In this document: in pieces, positions 43,946 through 53,953 of the stretch | Layout: the number at the start of each line of letters is the position of its first letter | How positions within the stretch are numbered: the stretch's first letter is position 1 | NCBI RefSeq assembly: GCF_006539985.1 | Contig: NZ_BJOB01000006.1 | Location: 32,929 to 96,928, forward strand | Length of the DNA: 64,000 nt | Origin: Kurthia gibsonii | GTDB taxonomy: Bacteria > Bacillota > Bacilli > Bacillales_A > Planococcaceae | Direction of reading: 5' to 3' | The notes under the pieces: generated by a model | The model's database searches: none | What the model was told of the DNA's origin: nothing | What the model saw: the letters and a program-made list of their open reading frames with translations, nothing else | Position numbers and translations under genes: made by a program

Positions 43946-45190
43946 TTATTTTCCATTCCTCTGTATATCTTCAATCAAAAGGTCGATCCATGCTTCTTGG
44001 TATGCGACTTTTTTATTTTGGTGCATTTGTTCGACAACGTTTGGCAGTATGGTGATTGACTTTAGCTTTGCTAGGCGATCATCGGATAATGTTTCACTCA
44101 TAGCATTTTGATAGCATTGCACATCCATTCGCCAAAGATTCACGCGAGAACCATAACGTTTTAGAATATTTTGTGCGATGTGTAAACCTTCAGGGTCTAA
44201 ATCTCCCGCATAATAAATCGCTACATCTGAATCAAGTAAATCTAATAGGCGCCAACCAGCCATGCGTACTTGACCATGTGTACAAATAATCGGTGCTTCT
44301 GGATTTATGTCCATTAACGTAGAGGCGACACTCGAATTTTCTACTATATATACACTCTTATTAGAGAGTGGTTGTACGCGTGTAATATTTAATAACTCAC
44401 GCATCGGCATATTGAGTGCACTTTTGGTTTGGTTAGCTGCTTCCCATACTTTATGAATCGATTCATGAGTATAACCGACCAAACCTTGTACAGTAACAAA
44501 ATTCCATAAATCGTCTTGCACAATTTTTAGTGTAGCTAGTAAATCTACACGTTCTTCTGTATTTTTTGGATATGCTATGTGTTGCTTATTTAAACTAAAA
44601 GCAGCATGAACTAACAGTTTTCCGAGTACTGTATTTGTATCAAATGCATGTGGATTTCCAGTCGCTTTTTGAGAAAAAAGGGGCAATCGCATAAATTGAT
44701 TATAAATAAGATGTTGTTCCAATGCTTTTGCCACAATCTCTAGATCTCGTAAAATAGTGGCTTGTTGTTGCCAAATAAAACGACTATCGGATTCGCGTTT
44801 TAGAATCTGTTGTAACCATGCTGGATAGTTGGTTAGGATACTTTCTAGTTGTTGCACAAAATTTTTATTTACATTTTCTTGTTCCAGCATTTTTTGTATT
44901 TTCGTTTCCAGTTGTTCATTCAAAATGGCTTCAATCAATTCTTTTAGCGTCATATGAGAAAACGCAGATGTCATAAGCTGTTCTTCGAATTGTTGTAATG
45001 TTACTTTGCCTTTACGCTCGAGTTGAATCGCAGAAACGCCTAAAAATCCAGCGATTTCTGCAATCTCCTCTGCGCTAAAATCTTTTAAGGATACAGTTCC
45101 ACGCATTCTACCAAGTGAATAATATTTTTTCTTAAAGTGTTCAAATAACTTCAAAAAAGCTGTATTTTGAAAGGCATCTAATTTATTCAA
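43946..45190 (-). CDS. jetD: Wadjet nuclease subunit JetD (Toprim, DUF2399/DUF3323 type)
   Basis: A protein of about 414 aa. The C-terminal Toprim fold has the glutamate motif KSVYIVENSSVAS and the DxD motif IYYAGDLDPEGLHIAQ (about residues 330-345). The N-terminal part has the DUF3323-like opening LFEHFKKKYYSLGRMRG. JetD cuts circular plasmid DNA when the SMC-like complex extrudes it. The frame reaches ATG 45211, but AAGGAA lies 10 bases before a TTG at 45190, inside the end of jetC, and I prefer that start. Fourth gene of the operon. Confidence 0.9.
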   Translation of the reverse strand: MNKLDAFQNTAFLKLFEHFKKKYYSLGRMRGTVSLKDFSAEEIAEIAGFLGVSAIQLERKGKVTLQQFEEQLMTSAFSHMTLKELIEAILNEQLETKIQKMLEQENVNKNFVQQLESILTNYPAWLQQILKRESDSRFIWQQQATILRDLEIVAKALEQHLIYNQFMRLPLFSQKATGNPHAFDTNTVLGKLLVHAAFSLNKQHIAYPKNTEERVDLLATLKIVQDDLWNFVTVQGLVGYTHESIHKVWEAANQTKSALNMPMRELLNITRVQPLSNKSVYIVENSSVASTLMDINPEAPIICTHGQVRMAGWRLLDLLDSDVAIYYAGDLDPEGLHIAQNILKRYGSRVNLWRMDVQCYQNAMSETLSDDRLAKLKSITILPNVVEQMHQNKKVAYQEAWIDLLIEDIQRNGK

Positions 45191-48100
45191 TAAGCACACG
45201 TTCCTTACCATTCCATCGATAATTCAGTACCGTGACATAATCTGCATTTTTCGGACGCACTAATTCTGCAATTGCAAGACTCGGAACAGTATCACAATCT
45301 CCCCAAATCGCTTGCGAGTTCATAATATAATTAAAGCCAAGTTGTTCAACGACTTCAAACATATCTCGAATATTTTGATCATCTACACCCGCAAAAGCTT
45401 CATCTAACGAAATGATGTATGGAGCCATCGCATCTGCTTCTTTATAGCGTGAATAAGCTGCTGTAAAGAGTGGAATATACATCGCCATTGCTTTTTCACC
45501 ACCACTAAATTTATAAAAAGCATTATTAGTTAACTCTTTTTTCGATTCATGTTGGCGTGTATAGTACAGTACAAATGAAAACCATTTACGATAATCTAAT
45601 ACTTCTTTTAACACTTGGCGTAACGTGTTTCCTTCGTTTCGTAAACCAATCGACTCTTTTGCACTTTCAATACGCGAACGAAAATGCTTAGTAATCTTTT
45701 GTAAATCTTCTTCACTTAAGAAACTACTTTTACGCTGTAATAATTGAACAAGTTCTTTCGTATCCAGTTCTGCTTCTGATTCTGCTGTACGCGGTTTCCA
45801 ACTAACTGAAAAAATTAATCCAGATGAGTTATCACGCTCAGCCATTATTTTGTCCATCTGTTTCACCCATTGCTCTGCTCTAGAAATGCGCTGTCGTAAA
45901 ATCGTCCCTACCGAATTAACGATAATATCTTCATACAACTCTCGGTCCTGTGCATCTAAATAATGCCGACTTTCTTCAAGCTCTGCTGCAAGAACCGCAT
46001 CAATTCGATATGGACTTACACGCTGACCGCGATAATCTAGCTCTACTATGCGTCGACCACGTAATTGTTTAAATGCCTCTAAGCGATCGTCCACCACATC
46101 TTCAAGTTGTGGAAGTAAAGCTGTTTCTTTTAAATAACTATTCACATTATATTCCGTCAATGCATGCATTTCTTCATTCTGCACACGTGATAAATATTCT
46201 TGTAATTTCACTCGGTCTTGCTGCATGTTATATTGTTTTACAATATCTCGTGGTTCCTTACTCTCAAGTTGAATAAAGCCTAAATCAAGTTCTTCTTGCA
46301 ATGCTCGTTTCCATTGCTCGACTAATAAGATTGAAAACTCTTCGTCCTGCTGTAATTGTTGAAGTACATCTTGAATTTTTTCTTGCTTTGCTTCTTGTTT
46401 TGGTATGTCTGTACGTAGATCATTATCACGTTTTTCTAATTCACGTAGTTCCTGCTGCACTTTAGCAATCCGTTGTTGAATCGCCTCTGCTCCCTCCAAC
46501 TCAAGTTGCTGTTCTTGTGATGTAATTTCAGCTATGATTTGATCTTGTTCAGTTTGTATATCGATTATGTCACTATGAAATTCATCAATCTCTAATTCAA
46601 TTTCCTCAAGGTTTTCTTTTATGTGTACTAAATCACTTTGTACATTTGATTTTTCCATAAGTACACGCTCTAAGTCATTCAATTCTTCTAAATAATCGTC
46701 CATATATTGAATAGCTTCATTTACTGCTTCTGTCGTTTGTACAAGATTTATTTTTTCTTTTTCCGTATAGAGTTGCTGACGGAGTGTTTTTAATTCCAAA
46801 TGAACAGCTTGCCATTGGTCATCAATCTTTTTTTGCTCCTGTTGTTTAATCTTTTGTGTTTCACGTCGATTTCGTATTTCCACATCAATATCATATACGG
46901 TTTTGTCACTCGGTATAGTTGCCTCAAAGCTTCGTGTGTCACGTAGCTGTTGTTCAATCTCATTATATTTTTGGCGTTCACTTTGCAACTGCTCTTCTAT
47001 TTCACGCATCGTTTGTTGTACAAGCTCCATTTGTTCTAACTGATATCGTTTACGCGAAGTACGTCCGATAAATTTTGACGGTCCTTGTTTAGGTGCATGT
47101 CCCGTAATAATACCTAAACGATAAAAACCTTTTTCATCAATAGTGAACACACTTTCTGTTTCATCAATTGGTATGCTTCGCAGTATATCATCTACTAATG
47201 CGCTTGAGATCTCTTGACCTTCAACATCTGATTGTAAAAAATCTGCCAACGTATGCCCAAGTAAGCTTGGATTTGCAACTAAAAATGAATCTTCTTCTAC
47301 ATTAAAAGTCTCTGGTGAGATTAAGCTATCTAAAATACCTGTGGAAGCTAGCGCTGCTTCAATGCGCGCTTTTTGTTCATCTGTTACATGCTCTTGAAAC
47401 TCGACAGCCGCATAAAAAGGGAGGTACGGAATTTGTTGTTCCGTTAATTGTTGACGAAAAGCGACTGTACCTGGCATTCTACTTGGATCTGCGAATTCTT
47501 CTGATTGTAACTTTTCGAGAACTTGTTGCTGTTCTATAAGAGCGTGTTGTAACTGCTTTTGCTTCTCTTTATTTACTTGTAGCTTAACCTCAAATTGTGC
47601 GCGTAATCCATTTATTCCTGTAATCAAAATATTCGTCACATCATGATAAGAAGACTGATTATATAACTGTTCAAGCATTAACGAGATCTGTTGTTCCTGT
47701 TCGGAAGAGAACGCAATTTGATTATATGTTTTCATCCACATGAAAATAGCTGTTTTTAGTTTTTGTAATTCCTCTGAATACCAGTGACTTGCTTGCTCTA
47801 TATCTTTTTCTAATAAATCAATTTCTTGTAATAGATTAGAGGACTGGATTTGAAGCTGCTTATCTTTCTCTTGCAAATGATTTAAAGCAGCAATTTGTTT
47901 TTCAAGTTGACGTAGCTGTTCTTTATGTTCTTTCACTTCTCGTTTCCAAAACTTAAAATCTGCTGACTGTCTTTCTAAACTATTTATATTTAAAGTATGT
48001 TGTGCAAAATCTGCTTCTTCTGCTAACGACTGCATGTTAAGGGTGATTTCTTTTTGCTTACTCTTAGTTGATTCCAGCGTATATTCTTTTTGCTTTTGTG

Positions 48101-49217
48101 TTTCTAGTTGCTGAATTCTTTTCATTTCTTTTGCATCTTTTTTTACACTTAATTGATTTAGCCTGTTTTTAAGTGTCGTTAGTTGTTCTTTATTTTCATG
48201 TAGTTTTTTAGTGATCGTCCAGATCTCATGTCTTGATAACGATTGTTCTTCATTTTTGTATACAGCGAGATTTGTTTTTATTTGCCTATATTCTTGCTGA
48301 AGCTGTTCAATGGATTGTTTGATTTGTTCTTGTTCCTTCAAGTTCGTATTCTTCTCATTACGGATTGTCGCTAATCGTTCCTCTGCTTGTAAGACACGTT
48401 CTGCTCGCTCAACTAGAATATACGTATTGTACGCATCATAACGCTTCACAATTTTTTTATTTGCTTCATATTCAATGGTTAATTGCTCTAATTGTTGTTC
48501 CGTTTGATCCATACTTTCAATCGTATCCGATAAATGGCGCAATTCATCATCTGTAATAGGTGGAAGGGCTGATTCTAAAATTTCGTATAGTACGGTTGGT
48601 TTAAAATCTTTGGAGAGCTTAGGCGCGCGTAGTTGAATTAATAGTTTAACTAAGTCTTCATATGCCTCCATAGTTTCAAAACCAAATACATATTTATTTA
48701 CAAGTGCCGCATATTCTTTTTGTGAATTCGTAACCATACCACCAGTGCCAATGCGGTTCGTTAGTTCCTTTTGAGAAAATGGAATTATTTCATTCAAGCT
48801 GCGATGAGCCAGCTCTAGGTCAATACCAATTCGGCGATTGTCGGTGATGACAAAATACCAAGACTTCAAATCTTTATGACGACGTGCCTGCATACCAATA
48901 CCTGTCGTTATGTACTGCTCTGTTCCAGCCATTTTATATTCTAAAAATAAATAGCCTGTACGCTCGTCACGACCCGAAATTTCTTCTTCCCCTAACAAAT
49001 AGTCACTCATTTTTCTCGCTTTAGAGCCAAATGGATCTAATCGATCGGGTGATTTTTTACCATCTAATAATACGGGAATAAAACTCTGCATCGTAACTGA
49101 TTTTCCTGAACCGTTTGTACCTCGAAGTAGTAACTTCCCATTTGCAAATTCAAAAATTTCATCATCGTAATACCAAAAACTGAGTAGACCTGCTCGATTC
49201 ATTTGCCACTTCGTCAT
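45183..49217 (-). CDS. jetC: Wadjet SMC-like ATPase JetC
   Basis: A 1344-aa MukB/SbcC-like protein. Walker A is LLRGTNGSGKSVTMQS (about residues 32-46), the ABC signature is KFSGGEKAMAMYIPLF (about 1210-1225) and Walker B is IISLDEAFAGVDD (about 1258-1270). Between them are long coiled coils with a hinge-like region near residues 590-740. It is the loop-extruding motor of the Wadjet complex. ATGA overlap with jetB gives coupled translation. The length fits the TIGR02680-type family of type II systems. Confidence 0.95.
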   Translation of the reverse strand: MTKWQMNRAGLLSFWYYDDEIFEFANGKLLLRGTNGSGKSVTMQSFIPVLLDGKKSPDRLDPFGSKARKMSDYLLGEEEISGRDERTGYLFLEYKMAGTEQYITTGIGMQARRHKDLKSWYFVITDNRRIGIDLELAHRSLNEIIPFSQKELTNRIGTGGMVTNSQKEYAALVNKYVFGFETMEAYEDLVKLLIQLRAPKLSKDFKPTVLYEILESALPPITDDELRHLSDTIESMDQTEQQLEQLTIEYEANKKIVKRYDAYNTYILVERAERVLQAEERLATIRNEKNTNLKEQEQIKQSIEQLQQEYRQIKTNLAVYKNEEQSLSRHEIWTITKKLHENKEQLTTLKNRLNQLSVKKDAKEMKRIQQLETQKQKEYTLESTKSKQKEITLNMQSLAEEADFAQHTLNINSLERQSADFKFWKREVKEHKEQLRQLEKQIAALNHLQEKDKQLQIQSSNLLQEIDLLEKDIEQASHWYSEELQKLKTAIFMWMKTYNQIAFSSEQEQQISLMLEQLYNQSSYHDVTNILITGINGLRAQFEVKLQVNKEKQKQLQHALIEQQQVLEKLQSEEFADPSRMPGTVAFRQQLTEQQIPYLPFYAAVEFQEHVTDEQKARIEAALASTGILDSLISPETFNVEEDSFLVANPSLLGHTLADFLQSDVEGQEISSALVDDILRSIPIDETESVFTIDEKGFYRLGIITGHAPKQGPSKFIGRTSRKRYQLEQMELVQQTMREIEEQLQSERQKYNEIEQQLRDTRSFEATIPSDKTVYDIDVEIRNRRETQKIKQQEQKKIDDQWQAVHLELKTLRQQLYTEKEKINLVQTTEAVNEAIQYMDDYLEELNDLERVLMEKSNVQSDLVHIKENLEEIELEIDEFHSDIIDIQTEQDQIIAEITSQEQQLELEGAEAIQQRIAKVQQELRELEKRDNDLRTDIPKQEAKQEKIQDVLQQLQQDEEFSILLVEQWKRALQEELDLGFIQLESKEPRDIVKQYNMQQDRVKLQEYLSRVQNEEMHALTEYNVNSYLKETALLPQLEDVVDDRLEAFKQLRGRRIVELDYRGQRVSPYRIDAVLAAELEESRHYLDAQDRELYEDIIVNSVGTILRQRISRAEQWVKQMDKIMAERDNSSGLIFSVSWKPRTAESEAELDTKELVQLLQRKSSFLSEEDLQKITKHFRSRIESAKESIGLRNEGNTLRQVLKEVLDYRKWFSFVLYYTRQHESKKELTNNAFYKFSGGEKAMAMYIPLFTAAYSRYKEADAMAPYIISLDEAFAGVDDQNIRDMFEVVEQLGFNYIMNSQAIWGDCDTVPSLAIAELVRPKNADYVTVLNYRWNGKERVLIE

Positions 49218-50362
49218 ACTTCACCCTCCTTTTGATAGTCTGCTGGATATGAACCACTTAAAACGCCTAATAGCGGATGGATGTGTATAAAACCTTGCTC
49301 AACTGTCGCCATCTGCCAGTAAACGAGTTCTGTTACAACATCTTGTCGGACTGCCGCAACCGACTTTTCACGGTAAAGTTTTGCCCACCCTTCACCTAAT
49401 TCATTTTTTAATTCTTGTATAATTGTATTTAATTGTCCGTCCGTTAAGATTATATCTCCATTCTCTTGTGGAGGATAATGCGCTACATTTTTGTGTAAAT
49501 AACTCGAAAGCTGAAGTAAAATATCGGTTACCGACTTAGTGTTTGGAAAGAGTTCATAATAATTTTTCGGCTCTGTAACGGATAAAAAAGCTGCATTTTT
49601 AAATACATGCAATTTAAAATCACTATGTTTTTCAATATCATCACTCATTCGATTACGGAAGTTTCGAATATATAAAAAGTCTGGGTCCTGCCCTTCCTGA
49701 CGATACATGACAGGTGACGTAAATAATTGACGGTACACTCTTTTTCGACGCTCATCTTCATTTGTTAGTGAGTGTTCTAGGTGTAGCAGTTCTTCAGCAC
49801 TTGAAAACATCGTAAATTCATCTGGATGTACACGCATAAAATAACGACTATAGATTGTCACTTCATATAATACTTCTTGTTCCTCATGATGATCAAAACG
49901 CTTTACATCTCCATCAATTGTTTCGATTAGATGTAGTTCTACTAATGTTTGTATTGCGCGAATCAGTGATTTCCTATGTTGAAATAATGTCCAGTCCAGC
50001 TCTTCTTCTTCGTAACTAAGCGCGCGAATTTCTTCACAAAGTTCTGATAATAAAAATTGTTCTTCAATTCCCTTACTCTCTATAAATGCTAGTGCATAAC
50101 AAAAAATCATATAGTCCATCGGCGCTTGAAAACTTTGAATGCCCATCCAGCTTTCAGGTTTAATCGGTATTTTTTCAAGCTTAATGAAGTGTTGACGAAC
50201 ATGTAACTGAAGTCCTAACTTTTCGGACACATACCGCTGTATCACTTTTTGACGTTCACGAATTTGCTGATACATCTTCGGCTCTTCTTTACGCAATACC
50301 CAAAAATGATGTAATAAATAATCTAAACTTTGTACAGCCTTCTCATCAAATAATTCATCCAT
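49214..50362 (-). CDS. jetB: Wadjet subunit JetB (DUF2398 type)
   Basis: A 382-aa protein, the kite-like winged-helix partner of the SMC ATPase in type II Wadjet. The family is recognised from length, order and the repeated winged-helix pattern with YSRYFMRVHPDEFTMF and EWAKLYREKSVAA-like GWAKLYREKSVAAVRQ. It overlaps jetA by 8 bases and jetC by 4 bases. The ribosome site GAGGAGGGG lies inside the end of jetA. Confidence 0.9.
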   Translation of the reverse strand: MDELFDEKAVQSLDYLLHHFWVLRKEEPKMYQQIRERQKVIQRYVSEKLGLQLHVRQHFIKLEKIPIKPESWMGIQSFQAPMDYMIFCYALAFIESKGIEEQFLLSELCEEIRALSYEEEELDWTLFQHRKSLIRAIQTLVELHLIETIDGDVKRFDHHEEQEVLYEVTIYSRYFMRVHPDEFTMFSSAEELLHLEHSLTNEDERRKRVYRQLFTSPVMYRQEGQDPDFLYIRNFRNRMSDDIEKHSDFKLHVFKNAAFLSVTEPKNYYELFPNTKSVTDILLQLSSYLHKNVAHYPPQENGDIILTDGQLNTIIQELKNELGEGWAKLYREKSVAAVRQDVVTELVYWQMATVEQGFIHIHPLLGVLSGSYPADYQKEGEV

Positions 50363-51836
50363 TTCGCCCCTCCTCTCTCAATTCAAATAACACATCATTC
50401 ATATGAAGATCGCCATCAAGTGCATGCAAGATTATTTTTTCTTCCAGTGGCTTTATATGTAGCAGCATACCCGACTCAGTCGTTACAAATCCCTCTTTAT
50501 TAGCGCGTGCTTTTGACATCCATGTTAATAGAAGTTTTCGCATAAAAGGTTCTACTACATCAAGCTTTGATAATTGTACAGAACCATTTTCAAAATATTT
50601 TTTGACCGCTTTCTCTTGGTGATACCGCTCTTTTAAATATTGTTCACGCTGTTCTCGCTTTTTCTCTGTCTGCAAAGGTACACCCGTTGCTTTTGTTTTT
50701 TCACGATAGCGATTGGTTCGCGGCTTAATAATCACTTTTTCAGGCGCATGATCCCATGTATCACTATACAAGTCATCCGTTGTATGTTTTTTCAACTGCA
50801 CATGCTTCACTTGCATAGCACCAAAAACAATTGCAGAAATTTTATGCGCTTCTTCCAACGTTTCACACTTCGCAAACCATTTAGCCAAATGAACATAATC
50901 ATTTCGGCGACTTTTAAAATGATGTTGACGCTCTCCTAAACGCTGCACATAGCGCGTAATACGCCGAATCATCTCATTCGTTTGCCACTGAAGAACTTCT
51001 AACTCACTTTTTTGACCATCTACATCTAAAAACCATCGTTGAATGGAGTGATACGTTTCTGTATATCGCTCCAAAAGCTGCTCATCTGAAACACCTACCT
51101 CTTCAAGTCTCGGAATAGACTTCTCTTTCTCGACAAGCTTTTGAAAAAAAGGAAGTAACGAGCGCTTCGTATGACGCTCTAGAAGTTCTTTAATTTGTGC
51201 GGATGTTTTTTGCAGAGACACAATGAAATCCCGCAAATAATTTGTGAATTGTGCTTTATACACTAAAAAAGCCTCTGACTGCATACGTTGATCTGTCTTT
51301 TCACTATTTATATAAGCAATATAATCTGCCGTACTTGTACGAATCGTTTTAAAAGACCTTAGAATATCTTCCCACACGTGCATACTTCGATCTGCATTAT
51401 CTGATTGTTGATCCAACTTTTGTAAAGCATCTAGTAAGCGCTCAAATTGAGACGGTTCAAGCGAGCCTTTGAATCGATCATCTACGATATTTTCAAGTTC
51501 AATCAGCATACGTTCAATTTGAATCGTATAAGGTGTTGGATAATATTTAAAACGTTTCTTTTTATATTCCTCGATTGTCCGCGCATTCGTCATATCTTGT
51601 CGCGCCGATAAATTATTCCATTCCACGAGCTTAGCTAAATTTTGATGCAACACATCTTCATCATAGTCTTCAAACTGTGGAAAAGACCGCACATGCTGCA
51701 ACACTTCTTCTGGCGTTAAATAATCGCGCATACGCTCATGTTGTTCATAAAAGAATCGCAAAATCGTACGATATTGTGCAGCTGAAGGAGCTGTTAAATA
51801 CGCTGTTTCCACCACTTGCTTCATTGTAGAATCCAT
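50355..51836 (-). CDS. jetA: Wadjet kleisin-like subunit JetA (DUF2397 type)
   Basis: A 493-aa protein with winged-helix ends and a helical middle, which in Wadjet bridges the JetC heads. YLTAPSAAQYRTILRFFYEQHERM at the N-terminus (split around Arg) and PYTIQIERMLIELENI match the TIGR02677 pattern. GAGGAGGTAGG precedes the ATG. First gene of the operon. No regulator gene is adjacent; the promoter lies in the AT-rich stretch between 51837 and 51947. Confidence 0.9.
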   Translation of the reverse strand: MDSTMKQVVETAYLTAPSAAQYRTILRFFYEQHERMRDYLTPEEVLQHVRSFPQFEDYDEDVLHQNLAKLVEWNNLSARQDMTNARTIEEYKKKRFKYYPTPYTIQIERMLIELENIVDDRFKGSLEPSQFERLLDALQKLDQQSDNADRSMHVWEDILRSFKTIRTSTADYIAYINSEKTDQRMQSEAFLVYKAQFTNYLRDFIVSLQKTSAQIKELLERHTKRSLLPFFQKLVEKEKSIPRLEEVGVSDEQLLERYTETYHSIQRWFLDVDGQKSELEVLQWQTNEMIRRITRYVQRLGERQHHFKSRRNDYVHLAKWFAKCETLEEAHKISAIVFGAMQVKHVQLKKHTTDDLYSDTWDHAPEKVIIKPRTNRYREKTKATGVPLQTEKKREQREQYLKERYHQEKAVKKYFENGSVQLSKLDVVEPFMRKLLLTWMSKARANKEGFVTTESGMLLHIKPLEEKIILHALDGDLHMNDVLFELREEGRNG

Positions 51837-51943
51837 TGCCTACCTCCTCTTTTTTATCTCTCTATATAAATTAGTAATAATTGAATATCCTATGTAAAAT
51901 AATAACAGAAAAATTAAATAGTATCTCTTAAATGTCGTTATGC

Positions 51944-51979
51944 AATAAAAAACAAACTATACAATATATGTAAAGTTCG
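51944..51979 (-). terminator. Terminator after the GIY-YIG gene at 51982
   Basis: Imperfect hairpin corresponding to that at 42777, followed on the minus strand by six T. Confidence 0.6.
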
Positions 51980-52076
51980 TTCTACCTAACCTGTCGTTCA
52001 ATATCCACATTAAATAACGGCATGAGCTTACCAATTGCATAATCTTCTAGATAAAAGCGATTCACAACATGTTCCA
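51948..52076. repeat. 129-bp direct repeat, right copy
   Basis: Covers the terminator and last ~30 codons of the intact GIY-YIG gene at 51982; matches 42780-42908 with 21 mismatches in the same orientation. Confidence 0.88.
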
Positions 52077-52647
52077 CACCGTGTAAAGGAATGTAGCTAA
52101 AGCCTACATGGTTCACGATGATATCGGCAGTATTCGCATGCGATTGAAATAACCGTTCCATCCCTCTACGCAATTGATCAGACGTCGTTTTCCCTGTATA
52201 TTTTGCTTGATGAATTTGTAGATGTAGCGCCATTCGCTTCAAAATACGATCCGCACTTTTCCCAACATACAATGGAATATGCCCTTGATATTTTGTGAGC
52301 CACGCGTCCGTCCACTCAATCTCCACTGAATGATACGCATCTGGTTCATCTTCACCTACTACCTTCTTGCCCTTCACCGAATAAGTCCGTGTACAATCTG
52401 GCGCAAAGAGTGGTTGAAGACGCTCTGGAGAATCATTCAACCACCAAAAGACATAGATGCCCCCATGGTCAAGAATTTCAAGTGAAGGTATGTCCATCAC
52501 CATTTTAAACTTCCAACCTGAAGGATAATTTTTGTGCAGCTCACCATTTTTATTCTTCACTTCGAGTAAAAGGTTTGTGATGGGCTGTGGTTCTGTTGCA
52601 CGCAGCTCAGTATATAATTGTTCGAGGTTTTCGGTTAGTGATGGCAT
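51982..52647 (-). CDS. GIY-YIG-type nuclease-like protein
   Basis: A 221-aa protein. GGIYVFWWLND (about residues 53-63) and IPLYVGKSADRILKRMALHL (about 124-143) form the GIY and YIG halves, with the arginine in DRILKR. An insert of about 50 residues separates them. The C-terminus FYLEDYAIGKLMPLFNVD contains the conserved glutamate. It may be a nuclease or a relic of one. GGAGG precedes the ATG. It is upstream of jetA on the same strand, with a terminator between. Confidence 0.82.
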   Translation of the reverse strand: MPSLTENLEQLYTELRATEPQPITNLLLEVKNKNGELHKNYPSGWKFKMVMDIPSLEILDHGGIYVFWWLNDSPERLQPLFAPDCTRTYSVKGKKVVGEDEPDAYHSVEIEWTDAWLTKYQGHIPLYVGKSADRILKRMALHLQIHQAKYTGKTTSDQLRRGMERLFQSHANTADIIVNHVGFSYIPLHGVEHVVNRFYLEDYAIGKLMPLFNVDIERQVR

Positions 52648-52949
52648 GGGGGACCTCCAGAAAATTGTTTAGATTGTATATTAATAACTGTATAAACTAC
52701 ATTTCTATGTAGCATTCGAGATATTTTTTCATTGTAAAATAAAAGGAATTATATTTATAAATAATATCTATCAACTTTAAATTAATAGTCGAAGGAAAAT
52801 AAAAATTGTATTTTTCAATAAAACTCCCTATTGAAAAGGAATTCAGTGCTGCTATGTCTAGATACAAAAATAATCGCTAAGTACAAAAAAATTATAATCA
52901 AGTCTTGGGCACACTAATTTTACTTTGTCTCAAACTCGAAGAATTTTTA
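52648..52949. other. 302-bp AT-rich non-coding stretch
   Basis: Contains an inverted repeat, TTTTCAATA (52812-52820) with TATTGAAAA (52829-52837), around an 8-base loop. There is no T run typical of a terminator. No ORF with a ribosome site was found. Confidence 0.55.
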
Positions 52950-53865
52950 CTAAGCCAAAATGCTATTTATTTTTCCTTTCCAATCATCTCTATGAATTAA
53001 GCGCCATTCATGCAAATTATTTTTCACTATAAAGGCTTTACTCATTTGTGAGATAGTTTTCCAATCTCCCTTAATTATATAAGTTGCGTTCCCAAGAGTT
53101 GCATTTTCAAAGACGAATATCCCTTTCTTTTTAAATCCAAATATATAATAACCCGCAAGTCCATTCGCGCCCACAGCCTCAAAGTCGGGCTTATAACTTG
53201 CGATGGTATCCAACCTACCCCATATAACGGGTTGCTTACCTTTTTTACAGTTTTCAACATATTGTCTTAAACATTCTCGACGTTCACCCCAAGCTGTACC
53301 GTCGCTATCCAATATAATCCAATTTAATTTTTCAACCTTTTTAGGTTTACGATAAGTTTCTAAATTCTCATAGTAAATTTCACAACAACCTACTAATTCT
53401 AATAAAATGTTTACTCCAAGAATAGCATCGTCTAAATTCTCTTCTTTTGAAAATGTTTGAGCTATCATCAAAAATAAACCTTCACCGTTGCTTTCAATAG
53501 CTAACTCTAAACTTGGACCTGGAATTAATTCTTTTTGGTAAACTTCACGGCACACATCTACATAATCTGTTACTTCTTCTGTTTGATTACGACCTCTGAA
53601 TTCTCTTCGTGTTGTATACATTGAAAAATATATCGGTACTTTAGGAAGGTCTTTACGCGCGAATTCTTTACCTTCAATATTAAACTTTGTAAATCTCCTC
53701 TTTTTAGGCGGTAGCATGACTTGTCCTTCTTCAAGTTTCTCAAATCCGATTTTTTTTAATTTTTTCTATATTTTCTTCTTCAATTTGGATTCCTAATCGG
53801 AACTCAGTAATGCTTTCATCTAAAAACTTATTTAATGATCTAATGTATTTTTTTTCTTGTATCAT
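52950..53865 (-). pseudogene. Unknown protein with one frameshift in an A8 tract
   Basis: A ribosome site AAGGAG and ATG 53865 start MIQEKKYIRSLNKFLDESI, but that frame ends after KIKKNRI. In the next frame KIGFEKLEEGQV leads straight into the 255-aa frame that begins MLPPKKRRFTK and runs to 52950. With seven instead of eight A at about 53753-53760 the whole would be one 304-aa protein. No domain recognised; GRLDTIASYKPDFEA and FKKKGIFVFENATLGN are strand-rich. An A8 run could also allow transcriptional slippage, so a product may still be made. Confidence 0.75.
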
Positions 53866-53887
53866 TTGCAACATCTCCTTTTATAAT

Positions 53888-53923
53888 AAAAAGACAGCTC
53901 TAATAAACTTAGAAACTGTCTTT
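53888..53923 (-). terminator. Terminator after the type I restriction operon
   Basis: AAAGACAG (53890-53897) pairs with CTGTCTTT (53916-53923); on the minus strand T-rich sequence follows. Confidence 0.7.
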
Positions 53924-53953
53924 CGTACTTATTCTGGATGTCTGTTCATGATG

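Noticed and set aside
42780..52076. Direct repeats as phage attachment sites
   Set aside because: They are coding sequence plus a terminator with 16 per cent divergence, and no integrase or tRNA gene is present.
52812..52837. Hairpin TTTTCAATA/TATTGAAAA as a terminator
   Set aside because: AT-only stem without a following T run on either strand in the right place.
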